A stretch of DNA of 64,000 nt from Amoebidium appalachense (GCA_963693365.1 CAVNZM010000009.1:4278001-4342000); one strand, 5' to 3'. Positions 18,759-32,415 are shown, counted from the stretch's first letter. Numbers and translations are program-made. The notes: generated from the letters alone by a model not told the origin.

Positions 18759-18897
18759 CCCAGAATGTTTGTGTGTTTGTGTGTGTGTGTTTGTTGGTGG
18801 GGGGGGGGAGGGGGGGGGAGGGGGGGGGGGGGGGGAGGAAAAGGGGAAGGGTGAGGGGGGGGGGACCACCTTCATAATATCTCTGTACTCGTTCGCA
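18376..18897 (-). pseudogene. Fragment of the transposase gene (intron 5 and exon 5 end)
   Basis: Repeats the interrupted TG tract of 2100-2520, including TCCCAGAATGTTTG and the GTTGGTGGGG transition, and ends in the last 30 or so bases of exon 5 (frame NEYRDIMK, then GTGGTCCCC). It breaks off at GTTCGCA into a C run. Only a few codons are present, so it has no coding value. With the adjoining 260-bp repeat it suggests that transposase-gene pieces were captured into element A. Confidence 0.75.
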
Positions 18898-19050
<153 letters not shown>

Positions 19051-19160
19051 AGTGGGTGGGTGGGTGGGCTAGTGTGGGTGTGACTGTGGGTGTGGGCCGT
19101 GTGTCGTCACACACGTCAGGTGGGTGTCACAGTGTTGTGCTTGTGTTACGATTTGTATTT

Positions 19161-20310
19161 CCCCATCAAGCCCCCCTGCATTTCCACCCGGCGGGTGCGT
19201 TTTTCCTTATTATATATGCACTCATGTGGCTAGGTGCATTTTTGTTGCCATCCACGAACCAATGGCCTGGGAGCATCCCTCTTTTGGGAATAGCAGCATA
19301 TAGGTACTAGGGAGGTGTGGGCCAAGTTACAGGGCTGCAGCCAAAATACCAAAAAAAAAAATCCCTACATTTACACCCGTAAATGTTTTTTTTTCCACAT
19401 GTGCAACTTCAACTACTCAGGGCACCACCAAATAATGAATATAACGTGTTCCACGAGCAAGTAGCAGTTGAAACTTGGTACAAAGTAGGAAATGGGTGCT
19501 AGGAACGTGTGCACCGAGTTTTAGCCGTACACCACAAAACCCCATCAAGTCCCCCCACTTTCCCACCCGGCGGGTACGTTATTCCTACTATGTGCCTTCA
19601 TATGGCTAGGTGCACTTTTGTTGCCACCCACGAACCAATGGCCTGGGAGCATCCATCTTTTGGGAATTGCAGCATATAGGTACTAGGGAGGTGTGGGCCA
19701 AGTTACAGGGCTGCAGCCAAAATACCAACCCCCCCCCCCCCCCCCCCCCCCGACGTTTACACCCGCGAATGTTATTTTTCCTACATGTGCAACATCAACT
19801 ACTCAGGGCACCACCAAATAATGAATAACACGTGTTCCACGTGCAAGTAGCAGTTGACACTTGGTACAAAGTAGGAAATGGGTGCTAGGAACGTGTGCAC
19901 CGAATTTTAGCCGTACACCACAAAACCCCATCAAGCCCCCCCACTTTCCCCACCCGGCGGGTACGCTTTTCCTATATGTGCCTTCATATGGCTAGGTGCA
20001 CTTTTGTTGCCACCCACGAACCAATGGCCTGGGAGAATCCATCTTTTGGGAATTGCAGCATATAGGTACTAGGGAGGTGTGGGCCAAGTTACAGGGCTGC
20101 AGCCAAAATACCAAAAACCCCCCCCCGACGTTTACACCCGCGAATGTTATTTTTCCTACATGTGCAACATCAACTACTCAAAGCACCACCAAATAATGAA
20201 TAACACGTGTTCAATGTGCAAGTAGCAGTTGACACTTGGTACAAAGTAGCATATGGGTGCTAGGAACGTGTGCACCAATTTTTAGCCGTGCACCACAAAA
20301 CCCCACCAAG
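19161..20310 (+). repeat. ~380-bp tandem repeat, three units
   Basis: Unit starts at CCCCATCAAG 19161, 19540, 19926 and 20301 give periods of 379, 386 and 375. Units share GGCTAGGTGCA, CCAATGGCCTGGGAG, CTAGGGAGGTGTGGGCC and AAATAATGAAT. The tract after CAAAATACC is A-rich in unit 1 and C-rich in units 2 and 3. The same repeat is inverted at 4371-5010. Confidence 0.9.
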
Positions 20311-20372
20311 CCCCCCCACTTTCCCCACCCGGCGGGTGGGGAAAGTGGGGGGAAGTTGGTGGGGTTTTGTGG
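20293..20372. repeat. Palindrome closing the 380-bp array
   Basis: CCACAAAACCCCACCAAGCC through a GGCGGGTGGGG centre to the inverse GGTGGGGTTTTGTGG. Same design as 4331-4407. Confidence 0.85.
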
Positions 20373-20384
20373 TCCCCCCCCCCC

Positions 20385-21506
<1,122 letters not shown>

Positions 21507-21605
21507 TATGAATCCTTTTTAGTCCCCTCAGGCGTTGTGTGTATGTACTGTGTGTATCGGTCCCACATTCTCGCACACGTTCTGTTGCTTTCTGCTTTCT
21601 CAGGT

Positions 21606-21834
21606 AGCAACCAAGGTACGGAGTTGGGATGCCCTGGATTTGCGTAGGACCATCGTCATGGGTCTGGAGGAGGAGGGGGGGCCAATTTAATTGTGGAAGA
21701 CGAGGCCCCCGATGTTTCTTTGGAGGAGCTGTTGGAGGCGGTGGAGGGGGAGGATGTAGGGATCCCATTCCCTCAGACTGATGATGGAGAAGAAGACAAC
21801 CTCAGGGACACCGTGGACGACGTTATCATGCAAG
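21606..21834 (+). pseudogene. Candidate acidic exon of unknown gene, frame broken in a G run
   Basis: Acceptor TTTCTCAG|GTAGC and donor ATGCAAG|GTTACT bracket a frame that reads VRSWDALDLRRTIVMGLEEEGG, stops after a G7 run, and continues one base off as NLIVEDEAPDVSLEELLEAVEGED...DDVIMQ. Strongly acidic, as is typical of the N-terminal parts of Plavaka-like proteins. One base too many or too few in the G run would explain the break. Product not recognised. Confidence 0.4.
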
Positions 21835-21854
21835 GTTACTTTTTTTAATGTTAC

Positions 21855-22187
<333 letters not shown>

Positions 22188-22279
22188 TAAACTATATTTT
22201 TCCTTTTTTTTTTCTTCCTCTTTTTATCTATTTCTTCCCCTTGATTTGTGGAACCGAGTATAACGTGGTTGTGTAACTT

Positions 22280-23941
22280 TGTGCCGTGGATAAGTATTAC
22301 TTATGTGATAGATATAAGACCAGACATAATTTATTTATCAATGGTGGTCATTAGCCATCATATGGTCATGCGATGGATCGGTAAAGATGTATAATGTTTT
22401 CCGGAAATGCCTTATTACATATCAAATACACCCTAATAGATATGCTGCAGATATACAGTACCAAAATTATGCAATTAATCCAGTGGATATACCCTAGCCA
22501 TGTAGCTACAGATGTATCTGGCTATCTGTATGGGTATAAACCCAGATAGCTGTTATAGTGATATTTTGAGTATATTAGATACGGGTGTAAATGGATATCC
22601 CAAAACATGTATGTTTGTTAAGTGGTAGGCATTAGGTTGGGCATCTACTTTGATATGTTTGTTTTTCATGCATTAGGTATCAACATAGGTGCCGAGTGCA
22701 TATGTAGGTGTATATGTATCCGCATATCATGTTGGATATTAAGCTTAGATGTTGTGAATGGTGAGGCATTGTATATGAATATCGACATATATTGGATGGG
22801 TAAGCAGGGGTGCATATGGATAGCCGTTGGAGATCGGTATGGGGGTCTATTGTGATATGTATTTTCGTCATGCATTGGATATTAGTATTAGGGTCTAGTG
22901 GATGGGCAAATGCAGGTGTATCAAGATATCTGTATGGATGTTGAGCCTAGATAACCAGTATAGCTATCCATTGTGTCTTAGTATGATTGTCTATTGGACA
23001 TCAGCGTGCGGGTGTATATGGATAACCGTCAGAGCCATATTTGGTGATCTAATTGGATATGTGGAATCGTCATGCTTTGGTTATTATAGGAGGGTCTAGT
23101 GGACAAGCAAATGCGTATGTATCTGGATATCGGAATGGATATCCATGGAACGTATCCAATATGGGCATGCATTGTTCATTAGCGTTGGGGTCAAGTGCAC
23201 ATGTATTAGGGATCCATCTGGATATTATAATGGATATATAATATGGACATCCACTATAGACCGCCATTGGATATACTTGTTAGATGTATTGCATGTCTTG
23301 CTACAGGGATATCTTGATATCTGTATGGGGATTTTGATCGGATATCCTTGTCAGTCATGTATTGGATATGTTGTTACTGATCCAGTCTAATATACAGCTA
23401 AGCATCCAAATGGATATCCAGAATGTTACATATCCATATAGCTATCCAACGGAGGAATGCAGTTGAAATTCCATCATTGGATATCCAGCGTCGATATCCA
23501 TTGTGGGCATCTGTCTAATATCCAATACATGCCGAACCAACCAGGTGGCGTTTGATGTCAGCATTCATATGCATCTAATGTGTATTATTAAATGGCCATT
23601 ATAGGTGCACTTATGTATCCATATATGCATTGATTGCATATCCAGATATGTGATATCACAACGATGCCCAATGGAGGTACAGCATGGATATCCATATGTG
23701 ATATCTATTGGGGGTGCAATATCTTGATCACTATCTAAGCATGCAACTACATATATATTGGACATTGGTTGGAGGTCAGGAGGAAATACACATGTTGTAT
23801 ATATCCAGTGGATGGTATTGATATGTTCGACTGAAACCATCCTACATATCGTGTGGATATCCAAACGCTATCCATTAATATACAGTTGCATATCCTAGAT
23901 GGGTTTGATATGTTTTGGATGTTCGCGCAAGATTGCTGATG
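22280..23941. repeat. Right subterminal ATATCC/GGATAT-rich region of element A
   Basis: About 1.6 kb of AT-rich DNA with dense GGATAT/ATATCC, GTATGG and ATTGGATAT words, no credible gene, ending at the GCTGATG terminus. Confidence 0.65.
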
Positions 23942-23943
23942 AA

Positions 23944-24385
23944 TGCCAGTGGCGTCGGAAATATGATGTCAACTGACGTGATCGCCTCGAGTCGCGAGCA
24001 CTGGCAACAGTACCGCCGTATAATGGCTGGAAAATATCCACAAAGAAAACCGTGAATAATTTTTCCATATTGTATTTTTCCAAGCATTCTAAAGCAAATG
24101 TATAGTTTATTCGCTCCTTGACAGATTTTGCATGCATACATCACAGCACATAGAGCATGCGCAACCCAAGTGATTGGATGAGGGTCATGCAGACACATTT
24201 CAGCGAAGTCGATTGGTGCAAGTTAGACGTTCAGCGGCGCGATGATTGGATTCGCGGACCGACGAGGAATTTGCAGCACGTGGTCGCTTTTACATATGCA
24301 TTTCAAGCATGTTTAATGCTCTAACATATTCTCGCTGTATATCCAACGCGTATCCTGTGCGTCTACGTGGCTCGCACAAGTAAAC
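23944..24385. other. Upstream region of gene X, no feature identified
   Basis: Runs from the element A end to the gene X ATG. It contains an inverted echo of the left flank (GCGAGCACTGGC against GCCAGTGCTCG at 12744). Presumed promoter region; no element recognised. Confidence 0.35.
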
Positions 24386-24823
24386 ATGGGCAACCCCAAA
24401 CGCAAACAGTCAAAGAGTCCCAAGAAAACGAAAAGCCCCAAGAAAAAGGCGGGGAAACCCGTTAAGGTAGAGGCGCCCAGGGCCGCCGGTTCGAGGGGGG
24501 GGCTGACGCCCTTGGGCGGCGGCGGCAAGAAGTTGCAGGGGGCCACCAAGCAGGCTGGTAGCGGAGCCAACACACGCAGCGAGGCAGAGAAGAGAGCTGC
24601 TGTTATCCTTGAGACGGTGACCAAGGAAACAGTCCCCGCGGCCTTGCGCATACTGTCTGGCGCCAAAAAGGGTGGGTTTATTGTGTGAGCTTGCACGCAT
24701 ATAAGCCCCCGCATATCCCTCGACCGGTCAGTTTCACTTCTGCGTCCTTTCTCATTAAGCAAGCATTCTTTCACACAGCACTCACCATCACGTACTTTGT
24801 TAAAAAGATGTTCACACACAACC

Positions 24824-25802
24824 ATGGGTTTATGTGAAAAAGCTTTACAGGCCCTCAGCGCCTTGCACGAAGCAGAAGCGAAAGGGTTGGGGGCAGTCTT
24901 GTTAACGAACTTTGCGTCGCCCATTCCCTTTGGTGACATCATGAAGTTTGTTCCTGCGCGCACTATACAGAAAAACGTCACTAGACATACAGTTAGGGCT
25001 GTTTCAGAAACATGGGGGCAACTAGTGAAAAAGCCGGTTAAGGAGGGATACGAAGTGTTGGATGGGGCAGTGGAAGATGTAGTTGGGCTGTCCCGGATGG
25101 ATGCAACGGAAATCATGTCTTTCTACGAGAAAAACATTGTAGGGGAAGGTGGTTTTTATGTTGAGCATGCTGAAATAGACATATTATCTCAAATAACAGA
25201 CGCACGCCTCTACGACCCAACAATCATTGCGGACCACACGGTAATTGGACAGGAACACTATGGGAAAAGAATGCCAGGAATCAACGAAGCTTTCTTGTAT
25301 GCAATGCTTAACGCATCGGATAAAACACCCACGGGAAAAATTCTCTTGTCGGTTTTTGCGGCCCACATAGAAGACGGAGCGCTGTCATCTTCCAGCATTC
25401 TTTTTGATGGTCTCAAAGTGTGGTTCGTACATGCTCCTTGGCAATACCCTCATATCATGGAACTTGTGAAAAACGAGTTCCCTGATTTAGATTGTACCAA
25501 CCCCATCCAGCACAAGTGCTTTCTCCCCCTATCACCCTTGTATCTAGTGTCAAAGGGACTTGCCCCAACCATAGTCATTCAGCGCCCGGGCTGCCTAGTC
25601 CAAACCACACCATTAGCCCTGCACTATGGTTTCCAGTGCGGGCCGAACGTTGCGCTTGCGGTGAACACTGCCACACTTGGTTGGTTGGAAAAGCTGTCCT
25701 TGTATGATGTTTGCGAATGCCGATCACATTTCCTCCCAGACGTAGACAGAGTAGTGAAAGCATTTGCATCAGTTCGACGGCTAAACATCCCCATTGCAAT
25801 CG
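24824..25802 (+). CDS. JmjC-domain (2-oxoglutarate/Fe(II) oxygenase-like) exon within the first gap of gene X
   Basis: Open for 326 codons from ATG 24824 (context ACCATGG). The C-terminal half has the JmjC layout: HIEDGALSSSSILFDGLKVW with His181 and Glu183, PLSPLYLVSKGL, VIQRPGCLVQTTPLALHYGF with His267, then NVALAVNTATLGWLEK. His-x-Glu and the distal His about 85 residues later are the expected Fe(II) ligands, so the fold looks competent. JmjC enzymes demethylate histone lysines or hydroxylate proteins; substrate here unknown. The exon ends ATCG|GTTGCCCC, phase 1. A last exon 26028-26065 (TTACAG|AA, ending LPR stop) would close it as a separate nested gene. Equally, its phase-1 end fits the gene X exon at 26448, and a weak AAAAAG|CT acceptor fits gene X exon 1, which would make JmjC part of gene X. 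Confidence 0.75.
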
Positions 25803-25806
25803 GTTG

Positions 25807-25847
25807 CCCCCCCCCCCCCCCCCCCCCCCCGCGTTTAAAAAAAAAAT
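25807..25847. repeat. C run and A run after the JmjC donor
   Basis: C run begins five bases into the intron, then GCGTTTAAAAAAAAAATA. The intron remainder to 26447 is AT-rich with GGATA words and no other gene. Confidence 0.85.
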
Positions 25848-27199
25848 ACTCTATCCCTTTTGTTTTTGTTTGGTGTGTTTCCCACATACTGTATGCGTGA
25901 AAACAGCACACTGACGTTTTTCTCTTGCCTCGTTTTCTGTATGTTGTTGTGTTGTGTGCACGTAGTTTTCTTTCCTTGCAATTGGTTTTGCAAGTGCATG
26001 TGCGAAATAACCTTCTGGGTGTTACAGAAGCATGTTTCCAATGTTCTAGTAGATTGCCGAGATAAAAAACATAAGCTTAAGTATCTGTTGGATAACCGAC
26101 TAATCAGTGTGTATATGCAACTGTCATATTTTGTACACGTTCGTTGGCCAACAAACACATGTCTGTTGGATAGGTGTTACATATAGAATTGATACTTTGA
26201 TTGATCATGCTTTATATCCATTGGATGCCCGACTAATACCTATATGTATAGTGTGGATGTTTTGTGTATATGTTTTCCATATCCATTGACCAACCAACAC
26301 ATGCCTTTGCATATGCAAAATGCATATCTATCACATATAATGACCCTAAACTAGGTTTAAGGTCAACGGTATACACGTGGTGTTTCCCACACAATCTTCC
26401 TTCCAGTTTACTTCTTCACCCATGCTCACTCCCACTTTTGTCCACAGATACATCCAAGTCTCCTGCAAGCGGTGACAAACCAAAACGCCTCATGTCGTCT
26501 TCGGGAGCCGACGAGGACTTTCCTAAAGATCCCGACGGCCAGTACCTTCTTCCGGATGACGACATCAGGTTGGCCTACTACCTTACGGTTGTCTGCACGC
26601 GCTACCCCACCACCACGATGAAGGACAAGCTGCGGACTACCTACGCTGCAGGCAGGGATGAGATGCTGGCTGCGCTGCGCGGTGCCGGCCATTCCATGCC
26701 GGAAGGGAAATTCGTTGAGTTTGAAAACATCCCACCGGAGGGCCCATCTGGTGATGAATCGGGCGATGCGGAGAATGAGCATGAGACTCCTAGTCCCCGC
26801 AAGAAGTCCAAAAGCAGCCGCAAGCGTACCCCCCCTTCGTCGGATAGCGAGGATGAGGATGATGACGACGACATCCCTGTGCTTGAGAAGTTGACCCCTG
26901 GCAAGACCCTTAAGTGGCTGGTAGGTACTCCTAATATGACGGGAAGAAATTGTTATTCTCTCATGTAAATATTCTTTCGATGGTTTTTGCAGACTCTCGC
27001 TTTTCCCTAAACGCATTACAGTTGCCCTTAATTGCCACCCATTGATTTTGTTCCCCTTTTTTTTTTGTCTTTTTTTCCTTTTTCTTTTCTTTGTTTTTCC
27101 CTGGTACTATCAAACCATCACAAATTTCGAACTTGACTAGGTTTTACTCCTGTTTTCGTTTGTATTTTAATGGCCAGTTTGTGTGACCTCAAACTAACC

Positions 27200-27300
27200 C
27201 CCCCCCCCCCCCCTCCCCCCCCTTTCCAAAACACCCACCCTCCCAAAAAAAAAAAAAACACGCACGCACGCACACGCACGCACACACCCACACCATCCAC
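27200..27300. repeat. C run and (CACG)n in a gene X intron
   Basis: C-rich tract, A run and CACGCACG repeats between 27200 and 27300, before the acceptor at 27319. The intron 26921-27319 holds nothing else. Confidence 0.85.
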
Positions 27301-27577
27301 TCTCCCATGTTTGCCACAGAATGACAACGTCAAGCAGTTCACCAAGTCTCGCGAGGTCTACCAGGTGATGCTGTTGGTCAACCCCACTGTCAACGAGTTG
27401 GACAATTGTAGTCTGGCCCTTGCTACCCTCGAGGCCATCAAGACTGTGATGCCGACTGCACATGATGTACTGAGCTCAAGGGGCAAGGAACACTGGACGA
27501 GCATGTTACCGTTGGCCAGCGCGACCCGTGGTACAGACGCCAAGAAGGTCGTTACGGCCATCCGCACGGGGCTGACC

Positions 27578-28323
27578 TGTTGTTTTGTACGGGTCTAAGG
27601 GAGCAGAGTGCACAGAGGTGTCATGTAAAACACGACTTAACACATTAATGAGAGGGCAATCGGAGTTGTTCACGAGACATTGAAAGATTTCAAACAACAA
27701 CTGAATCTTTATTGTACTCTCGGTTCCTTTTGTACTTGCGACTTATCACCTTATCACAACTAAAGAGGGAGAACCAATCGGTTCTATCAGAAGATAGAAA
27801 AACACATTCCGACAGAGCATACGCATTCCAACTTCCGATTAAACTAAAGTGTAGAAACTCTTACTTAAATAAATTAAGTAATTATACATCTAGTCACTAT
27901 TAACTCACATATATATTTATGTTCGTCTCTATAAAGAAACTTATTTAAATACATATATTTCCTAACAGTCGACACTCTCAAAGTGAAGACACTTTGCAAT
28001 AAACCGAATTCCATATATATCTATTGTCCAATCACAACACACATATATTAACAGACAGGAATGCACAACACAATCTACAGATGTACTCGCTCGCGACTAT
28101 TGGTGAGCCATCCTTTTGAGAACAAAACTAAGCCATTTTGAAATAAAGGAAAGACAACGAGTGAGGCTAGCCAATCACGCTACCTCTCAGATAAACAGAG
28201 GAGAGCAAACAGAAATAAAAACACAATAAGTTCTTATCAGGCAAGAGAGCCAGGTGTGCACAGATCTACCGATATCTGTGCCCACAGAAACAAGGGAGAG
28301 AGAGATACGGGGGGGGGGGGGGG

Positions 28324-28404
<81 letters not shown>

Positions 28405-28497
28405 CACAAAGGAGGAAAGCAGACACGAATACAAACAAGCTAGGACACATACATACTTCAAGGCTCTTGCTGTCATACATGGTGACGTATTCCAACA
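27578..28497 (-). repeat. Copia 3' LTR (920 bp)
   Basis: TGTTG...CAACA ends, contains a G run and (AG)n at 28311-28402. Matches 53609-54551 nearly base for base outside those tracts. The 5-bp duplication TGACC lies to its left. Confidence 0.92.
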
Positions 28498-29006
28498 TCC
28501 CCACTCAAGGGGTTGAAGTTTGTGTTCTCGTGTCTGTTGATGTGACAGTAGATGAGGTCCAAACACAGGAGGGGCCGTCACACTCAAGTTTCCCCACTCG
28601 AGGATGCAAACCGAAGATCCTTGAGGTGGGAAGGAGAGAATCAAAACTGAAGAGGCACACAACGACGGTTGCCTCTGAAGACTCGAAATAAGAAATCATG
28701 GTGGTTATCGGCGATATATATATATATATATATATAGGAAACACTAGTGTATGTGTGACGTGTTGGTGGCTAATGGTTTATACTGGGGACCACCCAGGTA
28801 AACACAAGACATGAACATCTTGTGGACTGATTTATAGACTGGTGGTCAACCAGTTAAGACACGGGGAAGATGCATCCCGTGGACTAGGTTTAGACTGGCA
28901 GTCAACCAGCACGTCATGGCTATAGATAATTATTTATACTGGGACGCCATCCCAGTTCGACATATATATAAGTCGAATATAGAAGAAAACCAATATATAT
29001 GGTGGG
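28498..29006 (-). other. Copia 3' untranslated internal region
   Basis: Between the 3' LTR and LINE B. Holds a purine tract at the LTR edge, (AT)n at about 28716-28735 and three loosely repeated blocks with AGACTGGTGGTCAACCAG-type wording at 28840, 28895 and a related CTGGGGACCACCCAG. No protein. Confidence 0.6.
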
Positions 29007-29211
29007 ATATGAATATGGGGTTTACGCTGTTTACTCGAGGCAAAGAGAACCAGTCTCAGGTATGGGGGGGGGGGTTTTGCTCGGAATATCCCCTCAGCGG
29101 TATATCATGATCACGTACATAGATGTCGGGTGGTGACTATATATCAGGGTTTACTTTCTCTACGAGACACCATAAAGACTACAAGGAGAAATCAATTAGT
29201 TGGGGTTCCCC

Positions 29212-29212
<1 letters not shown>

Positions 29213-29262
<50 letters not shown>

Positions 29263-29294
29263 GGGCTCCCCTCGGGACACTCGGTATCAGCTGG

Positions 29295-29361
<67 letters not shown>

Positions 29362-29366
29362 TGCGC
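29213..29366. repeat. A run and (CA)n in the LINE B tail
   Basis: T run 29213-29258 and TG tract 29296-29356 on the plus strand, as in copy A but with different lengths. Confidence 0.9.
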
Positions 29367-32300
29367 TATAATTTTGTAGTGATGTGTTTCTCAAGCCAAT
29401 CAATACATCTAATAAACAGGTCGTAGTTACGCGTGTTTAGTATAAAATCAAGGATGTTGTAATTTACAGGTAGGCTATCTTTCTGGGTGTCTGTTGTGAA
29501 TGTGACGTGTGTGTGTTGCGGTATCATGTGGTCTATCAAACTACATTTGGCGATACATGACCGGTTAAACTGGTGTGTGTGTGTGTTGTTTGGGCATGCA
29601 AATGATGCCACCTTATACTTATTAGATCTCCACTGTATAGCACGTGTACAGTAAAAGCGTGGTAATTGATCAATAATACCATCAGCTAGAGAAAGACCAG
29701 TTCTACAGGAAGGTAATATGTATTTAGGTGTTATACACTTGCGAGTGCCATATTTGGCAATATGGTTGAGGCGGTCAGTATATATAAAACGAGACATAAG
29801 GCTTAGTTTTTCAAGGTGTATGCTTTCATCGGGTCTAGTGTCGTGTGGTATCTTTTTCCATTTGTTATATTGCGTGATTATCTTGTGATTGTGTACATGT
29901 TTAATAAGTAAGTGGCAGTCCAAAGTCACACACACACTATTGCGGGGTTTATTTGTATTTGTGCCCAGGGGAGAAGGGGAGAGAGAGGGGAGGAAAGAGG
30001 GGAGAGGTGAGGAGGGGACAGGTCGGATAGAGAAGAGAGGGTGGGAGGGCAAATACTGTTGTAATACGTAGTATTTACATATGGTAAGATCTTCTCAGTT
30101 TGTGTTATGTTTCAGTTCATATGCTTAGTGTAAATGCCACACTCCTATTATGTAAAGTGTAGCATCGATCTCCGATATGCTTGTATACTTGTAATCGTGT
30201 TGTATCGGCTTTAATCGTGTATTGTAATATCGATTAGAATATTTATATGTGTGTACACGGATCCACCCACTCAGGGAGAGACGTGTACATGTTCGTGTGT
30301 ACATAAATATCTCTGGTTATAGTTATGCTATTACTATCTTGTTTGTTGATCTGTGCTCTCTTTTCCTTCCTCTTTCTCCTTCCTTATTTTCTTTTCTTTC
30401 TCTCCTTGTCTTCATGTGTATAATCGTATTTCTTTTCTACTAATATATGTTAGGTAGATTTGTGTTACTTAATACGTGTTCATTGGACGGTAACACACTT
30501 AGGCTACACTTAGAATAGCATGTGTGTTTAGACTTCATTAATTCACTTTAGTTTTCATGTGTTGCCGGGCTTTAACCAATCATCAAGGTTAAGTGTGATA
30601 TGTCTGAGTCTTTGCAGTATGTCATAGGTTAGAACTTCCTTGATGATGACACGAGTTGATCTTAACTAGTGTCTGTGTCCTATCGTGTACGCCTCCGCGT
30701 ACCGGATCTCTCTGAAAGCAATTGGTTCTTAGTGATTGGTTTCTATTAGAGATGGATCTGATTTCCGACTGGTCGGAAATCATGTATGGATTGGACTTAG
30801 AAGAATTTCAGGTATTTATTCGAAGATCAGAATAAATTCAGTTCAGTCGTGTCTAAACATTGATGTCTGTTGTGTACACTGCTCCGATCGTTCCGTGTTT
30901 TGTTGTTGTGTGTGTCTGTGGTGTTTTCACACTGCACCACTGTGTCTCTGCTTACATCCTAAATACTTATACAAATTAACAAATACTTCTTTAAGCGGCT
31001 TATGTGCTTATTGAATTTCAGCGCGAGATAGGATACTCTAGCAGCTATTGGGACCAGACCATATATCGAGAGCGTTACAGGCCCAGGTTTACAACAGTTG
31101 TTAGATAGAAAGGAGGCAACTTCTGCTTCAAGGAAATTTGCCAAGGGTTTAAGCGCTCTAGTTCTCTCTTTCTTGATCCAAGCGGCGAGAAGGGGTAAAC
31201 CATATTCACATGCCGGGAAGACAAAAGTGCGAATAAATGTTAGTCTAATAGAAGGATGGAGGGGTGTGTCTTTAAAAATATTAGCCGAGAAGAAAGCTAA
31301 CCGCTTACGAGCCAACTCTACCCTCTTTTCGACCATATGGGGAAACATAACACCAACAGAATCAACCGGAACACCAAGATATTTGTATTCTGGAACTATA
31401 GGTACAGGTTTAGATGATAATGTAAATGTGTGTAAATTGTTAGCTATATCAGGTACAAGAACACCACATTTGTCTATGTTAAGGATCATAAGGTTTGCCT
31501 TGCACCACTCTGACACTACATCGAACAATCTTTGCAGGCGTCTAGGGGTACGGGCAAGGAGGGACAGATCATCAGCATAGAGAAGTGCAGGCGGAAAGTT
31601 ATTAATAGGGTCATCGTTTTCGGCGTAAATCTTGACAGCCAAATCATCTATAAATAGGTTAAACAAAAAGGGGCTAAGCAATGAACCCTGCAAGAGACCT
31701 CTAGTACGAGCAAAACCATATGAAAGATGCCCATTAACCACAGCTCTACCATAGGTTTGAGACAAGAGTGCTTCTAACAGAACACCAATGCAGTGTGGTA
31801 CACCCCGTGCAGCAAGCTTTTCCCATAGGAGACCAGGGGAGACAGAATCGTAAGCAGTTTTCCAATCAATAAAGCCAACATATTGTGCACCAACTTGCAT
31901 AGAATCGTGCAGTGCCATTATTTGAACATAACATGAATTGTTTTTACGAAAAGCGGATTGGCATGGGTGTATGTGAAGAATAGATTGAAACCTAGGGTGA
32001 TGTGCAAATAACCTAAGTAAGCAAGCTTCAAAGAATCTACGAACAACCTGGGTTAGTGTAATGGGGCGAAAGGATGATATGGGGCCCTCAGAGTCCTTCT
32101 TAACTATGGGGATCACTAAGGTATCTAACCAAGATGACGGGACATGTCCACATTTAACACACCAAGAAAAGAGAGAGCTTAACATGATAGTAAGATCAGG
32201 TTTAATAGCACGATCACTTTCCTTTTGTGGGTAGGAGGGAACAAGGATTTTAAGAAACCCAGCAGGGAGTCCATCAGGTCCACAAGACCTACTAGAGCTA

Positions 32301-32415
32301 TAACTAGATATCACAGACCATATGGCATCGGGACTGAAAAAGGGGAGGATCGATTCTATGGGGATAGATGGGTCTACAGGCCACACAATAGGTTTCTGAG
32401 CGGGGGTCCTATCTT
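29366..32415 (-). pseudogene. LINE B ORF2 remnant (RT and C-terminal domain)
   Basis: Open frame from the 5' truncation through FIDWKTAYDSV, LLYADDLSLLA and YKYLGVPVD to KKYL, then the LTR insertion, then SHPLFSIRP to the stop at 29366. The protein is nearly identical to copy D. It lacks the endonuclease and the start codon, so it cannot act alone. Confidence 0.9.
30057..30981 (+). mobile_element. Solo LTR, family S, complete (925 bp), in LINE B
   Basis: Starts TGTTGTAATACG, ends AAATTAACA, flanked by AATAC at 30052-30056 and 30982-30986. The LINE copies A and D show the undisturbed target GGCAAATACTTC, confirming a 5-bp duplication. No internal region, so it arose by LTR-LTR recombination or is an LTR-only insertion. 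Confidence 0.95.

Larger units (their letters stand above)
24386..27577 (+). pseudogene. Gene X, 5' exons (Lys-rich N terminus and acidic linker)
   Basis: Exon 24386-24671 starts MGNPKRKQSKSPKKTKSPKK, a strongly basic, NLS-like tail, and ends AAAAAGG|GTGGGT in phase 1. Exon 26448-26920 (acceptor TCCACAG|AT) restores a GAT codon and encodes DEDFPKDPDGQYLLPDD, ENEHETPSPRKKSK and a Ser/Asp/Glu run, ending CTG|GTAGGT. Exon 27320-27577 (acceptor GCCACAG|AATG) encodes NDNVKQFTKSREVYQ...VVTAIRTGLT and is interrupted at 27577 by the copia element; the frame resumes at 54557. The product is not recognised. The basic end and acidic linkers suggest a nuclear, DNA- or chromatin-associated protein. Called broken because of the copia insertion and a frameshift in the last exon. 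Confidence 0.6.
29017..32415 (-). mobile_element. LINE copy B, 5'-truncated, carrying a solo LTR
   Basis: Same tail and ORF2 end as copy A, truncated within ORF2 at the codons for KDRTPAQKP. ATATGAATAT flanks it at 29007-29016 and 32416-32425, a target duplication in copia internal DNA. ORF2 is split at 30057 by a 925-bp LTR. The two open pieces are 29366-30052 (C-terminal end) and 30980-32386 (endonuclease-RT junction onward, with YADD). Confidence 0.93.

Noticed and set aside
28321-28402. Arg-Glu repeat protein from (AG)n
   Set aside because: Dinucleotide repeat inside the copia LTR, length-variable between LTRs.
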